Shown here: piece after piece, positions 46,092 through 57,549 of the stretch | Layout of the letters: every line of letters starts with the position of its first letter | Numbering within the stretch: the stretch's first letter is position 1 | Source: Neoceratodus forsteri | Lineage: Eukaryota > Chordata > Ceratodontiformes > Ceratodontidae | Assembly (NCBI GenBank): GCA_016271365.2 | Contig: CM028129.1 | Coordinates: 849,222,501-849,286,500, forward strand | Direction: 5' to 3' | DNA: 64,000 nucleotides | The notes under the pieces: model-generated | Told to the model about the DNA's origin: nothing | The model's database searches: none | Seen by the model: only the letters and a program-made list of their open reading frames with translations | Program-made: the position numbers and the translations under genes

Positions 46092-49000
46092 ATAGAAACA
46101 TAGAATTTGATGACAGATAAGGACCGCTTGGCTCACCTGGTCTGCCTATTTCCCTACCTAATGCATAGGCTGCATGTCCTAATTAACTAACAGCCTACTT
46201 CCTCCTACCCCCCACTAGAATTGCCTTATGTCTGTCCCACGTGTTCTTGAATTCCCCCACTGATTTTGACTCCACTACCTCCTCAGGAAGGTTGTTCCAT
46301 GCAACCACAACCCACTCCATGAAAAAATACTTCCTCACATTACTTCTGAGCCATCACCCCTCTAGCTTCAAATTGCACCCTTATTCTTGCACATCTTATT
46401 TTCTGAAAGATGCTACCTTCTTGGACTCTGTTGATTCCCTTGATGTACTTGAAAGTTTCTATTATGTCCCCCCTCTCCCTCCTCTTCTCGAGTGTATGCA
46501 TATTAAGCTTCTTTAATATCTCTTCCTATGTCTTCTGGCGCAGACCCTGCACCATTTTAGTTACTCTCCTCTGGACAGCCTCCATCCTGTCTATGTTCTT
46601 GCGGAGATGGGGTCACCAGAACTGGATGCAGAACTCCAGATGAGGTCTCACCAACTGACTGTACAGAGGGATAACAACTTCTTCTTTTCTACTGGTGATG
46701 CCTTTCCCTATGCATCCCAGTATCCCACAAGCCCTTCTTATTGCCTTCTCACATTGCTTTCCCACCTTAAGGTCATCTGATATGACTACCCCCAGGTCCC
46801 TTTCCATTTCTGTTGTTGTTATTATCTCACACACCCCCCCCACTGTGTACTCTTCCCCTGGGTTTTTGCTTCCCAGGTGCATTACTTTGCACTTCTTTTC
46901 ATTGAATCTAAGCTGCCATACATTTGACCATTCCTCCAACCTTGACAAGTTCCTTTGCATCCTCCCCACCCCACCTTCTGTATCAACCTTGTTGCAGATC
47001 TCTGTGTCATCTGCAAAGAAACATACTTTTCCTTCCAGTCACTCTGCAATGTCACTTATAAAGACATTAAAGAGGACTGGTCCCAGTACTGAACCCTGCA
47101 GTACCCCACTAGTAACCCCCATTTCTTCAGTGTAGACTCCGTTTACTATTACCCTCTGTATCCTGCTGTCCAGCCAATTGTTTACCCAGGCTACCACCTT
47201 GGGACCCACTCCAAGGCTGGCTAACTTGTATATTAATCTTTTGTGTGGGACTGTGTCAAATGCCTTGCTAAAGTCTAGGTAGGCCATGCCCACAGCCCTT
47301 CCCTGGTCTACTACATTGGTCACCCAGTCAAAGAGATCTATTACCTTTGTCTGACATGACCTTCCTGCTGTGAATCCATGCTGCCTTGGGTCCTGTGCCC
47401 CACTGACCTCTAGGAACTCAACAGTTCTTTCCTTTAGAAGTGATTCCATCATTTTCACTACCACTGAGGGCAAACTAACAGGTCTGTAGTTTCCTGCCTC
47501 TGTCTTGCTTCCACTTTTGTGAAGGGGAATCATGTCTGCCCTCCTCCAGTCCTCCGGTACCACACCATCCTCCCATGATTTGTTAAAAAGGGTAGTCAGT
47601 GGTGTCTCTAGTTCTACCCTTAGTTCTTTTAGAATTCTTGGATGAATCCCATCAGGCCCCATTGCTTTGTACACCTTCAGTTTTAAGAGTTCTTTCAGAA
47701 CCCTTTCTTGTGTGAATGGACTGGTATTGACCTCCCTATTCAGAGTGCTTCTGTTCTTTGATTTAGGTACCTTCTCCTCCTCCTCTTCTTTTTGTGAATA
47801 CTGAGCAGAAGTATTCATTCAGTATCCCTACTTGTCCACTGTCATCCTCTTGCCCACCCTCCCTTCCCTTTAGTAAGCCTCATTATCCCTTCCTTCATCT
47901 TTCTTCACTCCCTAATGTACCTATGAAAGGTTTTATCCCCGTTCTTAACTGAGTTGGTTATTTTTTGCTCAGTTTGGGTTTTTGCTATTTTGGCTGCCTT
48001 CCCCACTTCCTTCTGTTTTAACTGGTACAGTTCTCTGTCCTGCTTCGTCTGTGTTTCCTTATGCTTCCTCAATACTACCTTTTTCTTTTTAACCTTCCCT
48101 GCCACCTCTTTTGAGAACCAAAGTGTTTTTTTCTTCGTTTTGCTTTGTTGATTTGCTTCACACAAAGGCTTGTTTCCTCTGTGATGGCTGTTCTGATTTT
48201 TCCCCATTGTTCCTCCACCCCTCCTTCTCGCCAGTTTGCTAGTGCTTTTCTGAGGCACTCTCCCATTTTCCCAAAGTCAGCCCTCCTAAAGTCCAACACT
48301 CTTGCTTTTGTATGGCTCGACTCTATGGCTGTGTTTATTGTGAACCACACTGTTTGGTGGTCACTTGTTCCCAGATGGCTACCCACTTCTAAATCTGAGA
48401 TCCTTTCTCCATCCCCATTTGACAATACCAGGTCTAAGATTGCTCCCTCCCTAGTGGGTTCCACCACTAGCTGTAGGGCATCAAGAATAAACCTACTTTT
48501 TAATGTGGCTGCAGCTAGGGTGCTCCAGCTTATGTCTGGCATATTCAGGTCCCCCATCAACAATATCTCCCCTTTTTCTGCAATTCTAAGGATGCCTTCT
48601 ATCATTTTCTTGTCCATTGCCTCCCCCTGACATGTATACCACCTCTATGCGAATTGTGGTTCCTTGACCTGTCTCCAGGGTAACCCACAGTGCCTCCTCT
48701 GCTCTCTGTTTATCCTTTAGTTCCATTGCTTTGATCACTTCCCTTACATAGAGAGCTACTCCTCCTCCTCTTTTACCCTCCCTGTCCCTCCTGTAGATTG
48801 TGTACCCTGGTATGTTGACATCCCAGTCATGGTTCTCAGTGTACCATGTTTCTGTGACTGCCACGATATCCAGAAGTCTCTCTTCTCTCTTCCATCAAGG
48901 CCACTAGTTCAGGGATCTTGTTACACAGTCTATGGGCATTGGTACTCATCACCCTCCATTTGTTGATGGCCTTAACCCTTTTAGCCTCATCCCTGTCTTT

Positions 49001-49412
49001 ACTGCCTTTTTCTGCATTTACCCCTATTCTGCTCCCCATTAACTTCTTTATCTTGGTGTTTACATCTCTAACTTCTGTGTTTTGTGGGGGGAGGCTATGT
49101 TTTCCCTGCTTCTTTTCAGTGCCTCTGCCCTTGGCTAGTTTAAATGCTTGCCAATTATGCATTTAAACCTATCACCTAGGATTCTGGTTCCCCTCCTGGA
49201 CAGATGCAGACCATTGTGCCAGTATATGCCTGTATCCCTCCAGGTGGACTCCCAGTCCCCAATGAAGCCAAAACCCTGAGCTCTGCACCAGTTTTTCAAC
49301 CATTCATTGAATCCTATGGTGTGGAGTACTCTAGCATCACCCTTGCCATAGACAGGCAGCACTTCTGAGAAGGTTATTTTAAGTGCTACTTGTCTAAGTA
49401 GGATTTACTGCT
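46092..49412 (-). mobile_element. CR1-3: 3.3-kb CR1 LINE with esterase remnant
   Basis: The longest CR1 here. The 3' end at 46,092 matches CR1-1 and CR1-2. It extends 5' through RT, linker, endonuclease and into an upstream SGNH esterase region ending near 49,412. It interrupts P3 between codons (P3 resumes with ETWFKEHRLIIKYKKTKTM). No long target duplication is seen. Confidence 0.88.
46613..49395 (-). pseudogene. CR1-3 coding remnant: SGNH esterase tail, endonuclease, RT
   Basis: 49,395-49,135 reads KITFSEVLPVYGKGDARV, WCRAQGFGFIGDW and WHNGLHLSRRGTRILGDRF, the end of the SGNH/GDSL esterase domain known from CR1-like elements. The expected Asp of the Asp-x-x-His block is Asn (49,213-49,215). 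48,864-48,586 is endonuclease start (MAVTETWYTENHDWDV, GGGVALYVRE). 48,617-48,075 holds LMGDLNMPDISW and GTSDHQTVWF. 47,818-47,039 is a 259-residue RT stretch ([50 protein letters not shown]). The FADD box lies near 47,020. 46,969-46,613 holds MERDLGVVISDDLKVGKQCE. Frame changes separate blocks. Confidence 0.87.
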
Positions 49413-50790
49413 CCCGAAACATGGTTTAAGGAGCACAGACTAATCATTAAATACAAGAAAACTAAGACTATGATCTACTCCAGCACCCACAGCAAACACA
49501 AGACATTCCCACTATCCATTCTGAACAACTGTGGTGATGTGTTGGACCTTGTGCAGTACTTTAAGTACCTGGATATCACCCTTGACTCCACCCTGTCCTA
49601 TGCACAGCATATAGACAACACGGCCAAGGCCATCAGTTCCAGAATCGGGATACTCCACTACCACAAGCGCAGCCTTACATATGAAGCACTTAACATGGCC
49701 ATCACCAGCTCAGTTGTTACCCTCATTGAATATGGCCTAGCAGTTTATGGTTCTGCACCAGATTCAGCCCTCCATCGCATCTCTCTGGCCCTTAATAAGG
49801 CCTGCTGACTCTTCACAGGTGCTGCAAGGCTTACTCACACCTGTGAGCTCTATGTACAGGCAGGATGGCTCCAGCTAAAGAGCAGAGTTAAGTTCTATAC
49901 CTGTTTACTGGCCAAAACAATTTCACTAAATCTGATACCGCCAGGAGTTCTGAATCTGCTCATGCACCATGTACTGTAAGTGCCAGACTGATCAGAAGCA
50001 CACACAGCCCAATTTTCAGTGAACCTAGATACTGCACTGCACAGAGTCAATGAGCATTCTACTACCGTGCACCACACTGGACCAATGCCCTTCCTTCAGA
50101 CATCTCTGATACAGCAACCATTGGTGCTTTCAAGCAAAAGCTCAGGCACCACCTTGCCACAGATGACAATTGTGACTTTGTTGTCCATTCATGATGACCA
50201 AAATAACTCTCCTACATTTGGACCACCACACAGCAGTAGCACTTAGTGTTCCACCTAATCCTAGGGGGCACCTACCTTAACAGCACTTTATTGTCCCACC
50301 CCACCATCTCCCCTCTCCCCTCCCCACTGGGCACCCATTCCTCTCTCTGCCCCCACCTTCATGCCCCCCCGTCTGCTGCTCTACTAGCCCCACTGTCTCC
50401 AACCTTCCGTAAATCTGTTCTTAACCCCTTTACGCATGCATACACTTCACTATGCCATAGCTGTGCCTGTTCTCCACTCTGCTTCTCCCCCCACAAGTAG
50501 ACAACTCTCTGATGCAGTCACCTTCTCACCTATGCTGAAGCAATGTCCAAATGTTATACCTTAAGCTAAATGCTGTCCCAGTCTTGTAATCTGCACCAAT
50601 TTATTGTCTGCCTAGCTTGTAATGTTTTGTTTTGTACCAATGCAATTTTGTGTTTGCTTGTAATGTAATGCCTTGCATGTATTGCTATGTGCCTGTTGAT
50701 TTTCTTCTTGTAACTGACAAGGAATCTACAAATGAGCATCCGCTCACAGGTGTTCTCCAAGATATCATTAAAATAAAATAAAAAATAAAT
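49413..50790 (+). mobile_element. LINE P3, second segment (RT thumb, C-terminus, 3' UTR)
   Basis: Resumes with HRLIIKYKKTKTM, and 49,470-49,808 holds FKYLDITLDSTLSYAQHID, SSVVTLIEYGLAVYGSAPDS and LALNKAC, matching P2 and P4 downstream of YADD. A stop follows directly, then decayed C-terminal sequence and a 3' UTR ending in aaaataaaataaaaaataaa near 50,790. Confidence 0.82.
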
Positions 50791-50794
50791 TAGG

Positions 50795-51020
50795 AATGCA
50801 GGTCCAGTTAGCAGTTTTAAGGAACAGCTTAAAAGCTATTTGTTTGATTCAGTGGTTTGCACTAGATTCTAAATCATTTTTATGTTGCATATGTATATTG
50901 TATTTTGTACATATCAGTAGCTTATGTTTGTGTTTGTAAATGTAGTATTGTATGTTTCCTGGTCATGCCTGAAAATGAGCCATGTGGCCTAGTGTATCCA
51001 CCCGGTGATCAATAAAATTG
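50795..51020 (+). mobile_element. LINE 3' end with P1-type tail
   Basis: Translation begins FKEQLKSYLFDSV (the usual last residues of CR1/L2 ORF2). The tail at 50,961-51,020 has atgcctgaaaatga and acccggtgatcaataaaa, resembling the P1 and SINE tails. Confidence 0.65.
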
Positions 51021-51032
51021 AACTGAACTGAA

Positions 51033-51640
51033 TTGAAGGATGTCTCCCTCCCTGGTGGTTTCTGTCAACCCCTGTTCAAGGAAGTCCTCTCATAATGAAT
51101 AAACAAGGGTCTGGCTCCCTGCACTCCTAGATGTTCATAATTCCCAGTCTACAGTACATGTGGAAGATGAAAAGTGCTCATTAGTACCATTTTCCCTAGA
51201 GTGATAGCCCTTCAGATTTGCTCCCATAGCTGGCCCTCCTCCTCAGACTGGTGTGGTGACCTGTAGGCCACTCCCAGTCTTTAATTCTTTCTGTTTGCAG
51301 CTACCAGCTGTTTGCAAAGACCAGCTGCACTCACACTGTTTCTAGTCCCCAAATCTTCCCAGGTCATTGGCATCCACCACATTTATACTGTAAAGTTCCA
51401 CCACTCAGTGGGGCCTTTACCCTTTATTTTCTGAGTAGTGAATATCCCAGGATATTGAGTTCCCAGTCATGGTTCTGCACTGTCCATTTTCATGTAACTA
51501 TTAAATCTGGTTGGGCTTCCATCACCACTGCCTGGAGGCCCTTCATTTTGTTCCAAAGGCTTCTAGTGTTAATAAAAACTGCCTTACACAAGCAAAGTTT
51601 GCCCTGTCCCCTTCTACTACCACTCCCCCTTTCCTTATAC
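51033..51640 (-). mobile_element. Old CR1 5' (endonuclease-region) fragment
   Basis: 51,455-51,620 in reverse parallels the region just 5' of the CR1-3 endonuclease start (gttcccagtcatggttctg versus gacatcccagtcatggttc at 48,817). Strongly decayed, no open frame. Confidence 0.55.
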
Positions 51641-51817
51641 CCCTTTGCTGAACTCTCTGTATTTTTATGTATCCTCTTAATCTGCCCTCAGTGTCTGTCA
51701 TTGCCCATGGGACAGACGTTGTCAATGTGTGTGTAGTTAGAAAATCGCAATCCAGAAAATGTGGGTTCCCTCCCAGTATAACATTTATCAGTTGGGGGCT
51801 GGTGGGTGGACAGTCAT

Positions 51818-52424
51818 AGTGGGTACATGAAAAGAAATAGCCATCTATGCCTGGTAAAAATTCCAAAAATAGTTTATTTTATTTTTCTTATTTTTTCATT
51901 CAATAAGATCCTTGTAACCCAGCGTTTCACCTTAATAGGCTTGTTCAGGGGAAGGATCTATTTGTAAACATATATAAAGTATTTTATTATATGATTAGAC
52001 ATTCTAACATCATTTCTATTTGACCTTTTTCAACAAATTATTTCATGTAATTTTAATTCATGCCACTAGGTGGCAGATGCCTAGAGCCACTGATTCATGT
52101 TTTGCATTCTTCTGGTCTTGCATGATCAGAATTATTGTATATAAAAGCATTATATGTGTAATATAAATTAAATTAAAGTTATGCAGCAGTTACATCAGCT
52201 GAAGTTTAATGTCTTATGACCCCCACCCCCCCATATACTGTACCTTCTGGATACAACGTTAAACACCCAACACTAAGGAAACTCGGTATAGATTCTGTTT
52301 TATTTAAAATCTTATTTACCACTTTGTTTACATATTTGTAAAACACACATACCTTAAATTAAATAGATATAGTGGTACAGTCTTTCACAATCTTTCCTTG
52401 TAGGCAGTCAGACTTAATCCTATG
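51818..52424 (+). repeat. Left arm of a large inverted repeat
   Basis: This 607-bp arm is matched in inverted orientation by 60,623-61,223. Shared strings include atttttcttattttttc, caccttaataggctt, ggcagatgcctagagccact, ggtacagtctttc and ttccttgtaggcagtc. Outside the arms similarity stops near gtgggta on both sides. Inside, it stops at cctatg. Probably the arms of an old foldback or TIR transposon. Confidence 0.85.
52063..52076 (+). promoter_or_regulatory. CTCF-like core motif, forward
   Basis: ccactaggtggcag matches the vertebrate CTCF core consensus CCASYAGRKGGCRS at all 14 positions. Under uniform base composition about 0.03 perfect matches are expected by chance in this window on both strands. 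Binding is not shown by sequence. Confidence 0.5.
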
Positions 52425-53072
52425 TATTTAAATAGAAAGTTATATATTCAGCATTTGATTATTATTTTGAGTATAAATTGGTGAAATAAACCGTCCTGGC
52501 TGACCTTTGAGTTATTTCTCCTGTTTCACCACTGTTAGTAGTATTAGGCTCTGTTTAAATAAACTTTTCTTGTCTGGAATTCAATTCAAGAAGTGTTTTT
52601 GTTGCATAAAGTAAGCATTCAGTGGTGCTGCTATGGCAGAGTGTATTCACCAATTATATGCTCTAACTTTTCTTGAATTCTCAGAACTTTAAATTAACAG
52701 TTACAGTTGCACCCATCTGTAATAAAAAAAAGTGCAACACAATGATGTCAGTTTTAAACAATGCTTTTTTATGAAATGCCTGCAGTCATTTTTGTTCTGA
52801 AGCACGTTACTAATTTCATGTGAACTCACAGGTTTGTAGGAAGTGCATCACTCTCGTCTGACTTCCTATAAAGATTCTATGGGTAGATAAAATCTCTACC
52901 TGTATGTAAGCCAATGTGTAAACAATAAGGGAATATATTTAGTACATTTTTCTAGCCTGAAAGCATTTACTTAATTACAGCAGGTTTAATTGCTAGACTG
53001 TGTGACATACGACAATGTACTCACTCTTAGTTTTACTACTGCTTCTCCCAGTTTCAGATGTAGCTCTGTCTA
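52425..53072. other. Unassigned AT-rich sequence inside the inverted arms
   Basis: No gene or transposon recognised. It has no inverted counterpart next to the right arm. Confidence 0.4.
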
Positions 53073-53396
53073 TGCAGTACGTGTAGGTTTTCTTCCTGCA
53101 TTTTAGAAAAATGTGCCAGTCAGTATCAAGCCAAATATCTCTATACAGTGCTCATTCAGTAGTTCAATCACCGTCAGTGTCAGCAAGTTCTGTTCCACCC
53201 CTTGGCCTGAGCATCTATTTAAACTGCAATGTTACAAAACACAGTGCAGCAGAGGATGCCCAATCACACACAGCAGGAACTAGGAGGTAAGACTTTAAAA
53301 CACCTTGAACTACTGAATGAGCACTGTATAGAGATTTGGCTTGATACTGACTGGTACATTTTTCTAAATGCAGGAAGAATACCTGCATGTACTGCA
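53073..53396. repeat. Local palindrome, about 93-bp arms, 137-bp spacer
   Basis: 53,073-53,167 and 53,305-53,396 are near-perfect inverted copies (ttcttcctgcatttta, ccagtcagtatcaagcc, acagtgctcattcagtag). The high arm identity suggests a recent or selectively maintained foldback, or a MITE. Confidence 0.88.
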
Positions 53397-53487
53397 CACA
53401 CACTGAGGGCTTGAACTTGGACAACACCCCCACTCAGCTGTAACCCACAGTAACTGAAATGCAGCAATAGCAGAATGCAGCACTCAC

Positions 53488-53577
53488 CTGCCCCTGGAAG
53501 AGCACCAGGCCTGACACCCATGATCCTCATCCTCCTCACCTCAACAGCATCCATGGCCCTCTGCCTGGCATCTGGTC
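53488..53577 (-). other. Exon-like 90-nt segment
   Basis: On the minus strand a pyrimidine-rich tract ending tttgcag precedes the segment and gtgagtg follows it. The 90 nt are open (DARQRAMDAVEVRRMRIMG) and a multiple of three. It could be an exon of the Harbinger or a host transcript, or chance. Function unknown. Confidence 0.35.
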
Positions 53578-55174
53578 CTGCAAAACACAACAGACAGCAC
53601 CATGAGCCATCACAGTGGTGCTAGATACACTCCACAACACTGACATGCAGAGGTGATGTATGGACAGCTAGACACTGCCATTGTGCAGGATGCACTGCCA
53701 CAGTGTCCCCCTGTCACTGGCCTGTGTCCATGCAGCAGACAGTGGTAACCAGCTGTGCAGCTCCTAGCGGCCTGCATGCAGACACAGCACCACCCAGTGC
53801 CCCTCCATGGCACACATGATATGGCAGCACTGGACAGGTGCAGCCACTGCCATGTGTGCAGGATGCCTAAGACCCATATGTGTGCCCCATGAGGGCTTCA
53901 ATACATACACCCAGCACATGCCACAAAAGGAGCCAGATGATCAACACCTACCTGGCCTTGGCAGTGCACCCCTGCATGCATGGCAATGCAGCTGTGCCAG
54001 TCTCTCTGGGTCCCACCTCTGGAGGTCACCAAACTGAAGCCTGCTCTGCTCCCCAGTGCATGACATCCCTGTGCACTGCACAAGCCTATGGGCAATGGAG
54101 GGCCACACCTGGGCCCTGGGCTTATGGAGGTCATCCTGCCCAAACAGCTGCCCCACCACAGACAGGACAAGAGCCACCAGATGCAGCAGCTTCACCTGGG
54201 ATCAGTTCATGGCCCTAGGTGTCTGTCTCCCTGCCCTAGGCATACTTCAATACCAAGATACAGTGTCAAGGTGCAACACGGCAATGTGCAGCCGAGCAGT
54301 CGATATGCATCACGTGAAACATCGAGGCATGTGAAGCATGATAGGTCAAAGGCAACATGCCCGTGTATGCACAATGGAAACTGCAATGGCGTGACAAGGC
54401 CATGACCTGGTTGTGAATGCGTGATGCACGTGCAGACGCAATGTTGTGCACCTCACATGCTATGTACACCTACTGCACCCTGTGCACAATCCATGGGCAC
54501 TACAAACACAGTGCAGCATGGACCACGCATATAGGATCACACTGCACAATAGAGTACACAGCGTCATGGACAGCAGGCCTGCAACAGCACATCAGGTGAG
54601 CAGTGTAACGGCGCATCATGGAAGATGCATCATCAGGCATGATGACCAAGCATGCATGACAGAAGTGCTGTGTAGACTGCACCAGATACAGTAACATGCG
54701 CCCAATGACACGCACATGCACCAGAGATATGCTGTTCTGCCAGTGGTGCAACCCTGAGATGCTCCTTTTAAAGTGAGATAAGCTGGGGGCAATTGTGCAA
54801 CTCACAAAGAATGTGCCCAAAACAGCCTCATCCCACATGCATGGGCATCTCAGCTGGTTAGCGTCTCATTACCAGTGGCTCAGGCCTCATTTGCATGCCC
54901 TGACCCATAAATGGTCCCAATTCAGCAGGCCGAGACCCAGTGACTGAGAGGAGTCAGTGCCTTGAAGGTGAGTACACAGCTATATTCACAGGGTCTACAG
55001 AACATATGGGGGATTAAATATGAGCATGCATACCTCCCAATGACTATGGCCCCCATATGTGGAACAATGCCTCCCAATATGTGGAACAAATGGTCATAAT
55101 GTGAAATACTCCAGAAGGGCAGTACAGAAGGTGCACAGATCACCAATAGACTGTTCCCTGTCATGTCATTTAAC

Positions 55175-55607
55175 AGTATCAGTGGCTCATTAGATAGCAC
55201 ACTCGCCTCTGAGGCCGGGAGAACAGAGGGCTGTGGGTTCAGTTCCCACATCTGGCACTTGGGTTAATATCCCAGTACTGACACTGTAGTGCAGCATGAT
55301 AGGGGTGCTGCACTTCTGAGGTGCCGTCTTTCAGATGGGATGTTAAACCAAGGTCCCATCTGCCTGGATTGGTGGTAGTTCAGGTGGATGTTAAAGATCC
55401 CATGGCACTTATCGAAAAGAATAGGGGAATTTCCCCGGTGTCCTGGCCAAATTTCCCTCATTCACTAAAAATACCACCAACAGCTTAATCTGGTTCAAGG
55501 TCAGTTGACATTCATCTGTATCCCTCTCCCCCGGGTCGTGCCTGAAAATAGGCAGGATTTGTCTACTGCACTTACCCGGTCAATAAAAATGAAATAAATA
55601 AATAAAA
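55175..55607 (+). mobile_element. tRNA-derived SINE with LINE P1-type tail
   Basis: Head: an A-box-like tggctcattagatagca (55,183-55,199) and a B-box gggttcagttcc (55,235-55,246), the RNA polymerase III internal promoter. Body: gtgccgtctttcagatggg, gttaaaccaaggtccc, aaagatcccatggcactt and aaagaataggggaattt, a central block I associate with fish and amphibian tRNA-SINEs (V-SINE type is a guess). Tail: tgcctgaaaataggc, cacttacccggtcaataaaa, then TAAA units, which matches LINE P1. Inserted within the Harbinger element. Confidence 0.85.
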
Positions 55608-56268
55608 TTTCCAGAATGGCTGTTTGTGAACCAGGATGTACACATCTCAGCATGTACGATACAGTCCTGCTGAAAGATAATACGGTCATCAGTGGGCCTA
55701 GGCCTTGGATTGTGGAACAGGAGGTCATGTGACATAAACAGAGGACCTGCTCCCTGTATAGTGGGACACATGAGAGGTATGTGTGACTGGGTGGCACTGG
55801 CAATGTGTGGAGGATGCAGTAAAGTGCCACAGGTCACTCCAAGGCACACAGCGGTGCCTGTGCAGGCACAATGGCAGTGTCGACCATGCCGCACACTGCA
55901 GCCAGCTGCACCATGGCTGTAGCCACATGTTATGTGCCCCCATCCCACAGGTGTAGCAAGGGTGTCACCCAGGATGGATGGGGTACCACAGCAGCAGCAC
56001 ACACGCTGCAGAGATACCAGGACAAGACCATGGCAGACTGTACAGTGTGCCCCCCCGGGCAGCTGCACTGTTGGTCCAGCTGTGGACTGGTGGCCATACA
56101 TGGCATGTGCAGTGTCCCCAGTGGACCATGTGCCAGGACAACCACCTGCAGACCAGAACATCGGTGTCATGGAACATGGGGGGCAACAGACAGGGGCAGA
56201 TGGGTGCGGGAACATGTGTACCCGCAGATGTGACTAACACCTGAATACTTCCCCCCACAGTAGCCAGT

Positions 56269-57549
56269 ATGTCAGAGGATGCAGGTGCTGCCACCAGGCA
56301 GTGACCAAACTTCAGCAAGGATGAGGAGCGGGCACTCATAGAGGCATGCCACCTATGCCTGGACATCCTCACTGGCAGGGAAGGCAGCCGGACACCGCGA
56401 GCAGCAGGCTGGGAGGAGGTGGCCTGGCAGGTGAATGCTGTGGCACCGTACAATCGCATGGTCCAAGAGTGCCATAAGCACTGGAATGATGGGCGCAAGA
56501 GGGCCAAGGAGAATGTGGCCAACATCCAGGCATCCCTGTGGTGGACAGGTGGTGCACCAAGCACGGTGGAACAGCTCAGCCCACATGAGGCCCTCCTGGC
56601 CACCAGTGTGTCCCAGACAGCCATGAATGGTGTCCCAGGTGCTGGATTCCAGACTGATGACAGCCCGTTGCAGCATGTTGAGTAGCTGCGTGTCCTAGAC
56701 AGACTTGCCCACCAGTGTGCCACAGTTGCCATGCCTGTCCCTGCATGGCATGCACTGTCACTATACACCCAGGCACAGCGTCCCAGGAATGGTCATCCCT
56801 GGCCTGACATGACATGTCCCGTGGTGCTGCGGGTGCTATGCCACAGCACTGGAGGTCATGTGTCTGCTGTGCTTCCGTGTGGCATGTGAGACTGCGGCCA
56901 CACAGTGTGCACAATGGGACAGTAACAGGCTCAACCTCCATGGCCTGCATAGCGCTGTCACGCCCTGGCCCAGGGGTGGTTAGGTCTGTGAAACTGGCAC
57001 TGTGGGGATAGCTGTGTTCTGTTGTGCATTACCAATGTGACATATGTGTACTGTGCTTTAACCATGGTCTCTCTTCCTCTCTCCACAGCACCATCACACC
57101 TCCAGGGTGCAGCCATGGCCATGGCTGAATGTGCTGCCCTCGCGGGTGATGATTCGGGCCCATCACATGGGGCTGATGACACCACCATGGATGACTCTGC
57201 ACCTACACCATTCACATCCCAAGCAACACCAGTCATGGCCCCAGTGAAGGTGAGCCCTGCGGGCCCCTCAGCCAGTGCTGGCGGGATGGCCAACAGGTAC
57301 ATCAGTTGGTTGAGGAGCCTGTCCGGGTTGTCTGATGCTGACCCAGATGATGCGGTGGACATTGCTGATGCCCCCTTGTGCTCACTAGTGGCATACAGTG
57401 GGAGGGCCTTGGCACCACCTCATGCATCACCGACACCACCTGTGCTGGGTTCAGGTGCAGATGCAGCTCAGCTGCCCACAGCTGTGGGTGCTGTGCTCCC
57501 TGCACCACTGCCCAGTGCAGTGCTGGCAATGACAGTGTCATCCATTTAG
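56269..57549 (+). pseudogene. Harbinger Myb/SANT-like protein remnant
   Basis: The ATG at 56,269 follows a cccccacag acceptor-like site. Codon 12 is TGA (56,302-56,304), plausibly a decayed CGA. After it, NFSKDEERALIEACHLCLD, GWEEVAWQVNAV and RMVQECHKHWNDGRKRAKEN form a Myb/SANT trihelix-type DNA-binding fold, ending with a stop at 56,685. A second open block, 57,089-57,549, follows ctctccacag and is acidic and Pro/Ala-rich. In live Harbingers this protein binds the transposon ends and brings the transposase into the nucleus. The antisense frame 55,965-56,768 is a shadow. Confidence 0.78.

Noticed and set aside
55965..56768. 267-residue open frame on the - strand
   Set aside because: Overlaps the Myb/SANT domain coded on +. 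It has no family signature, and stop-poor TG/CA-rich composition explains its length.
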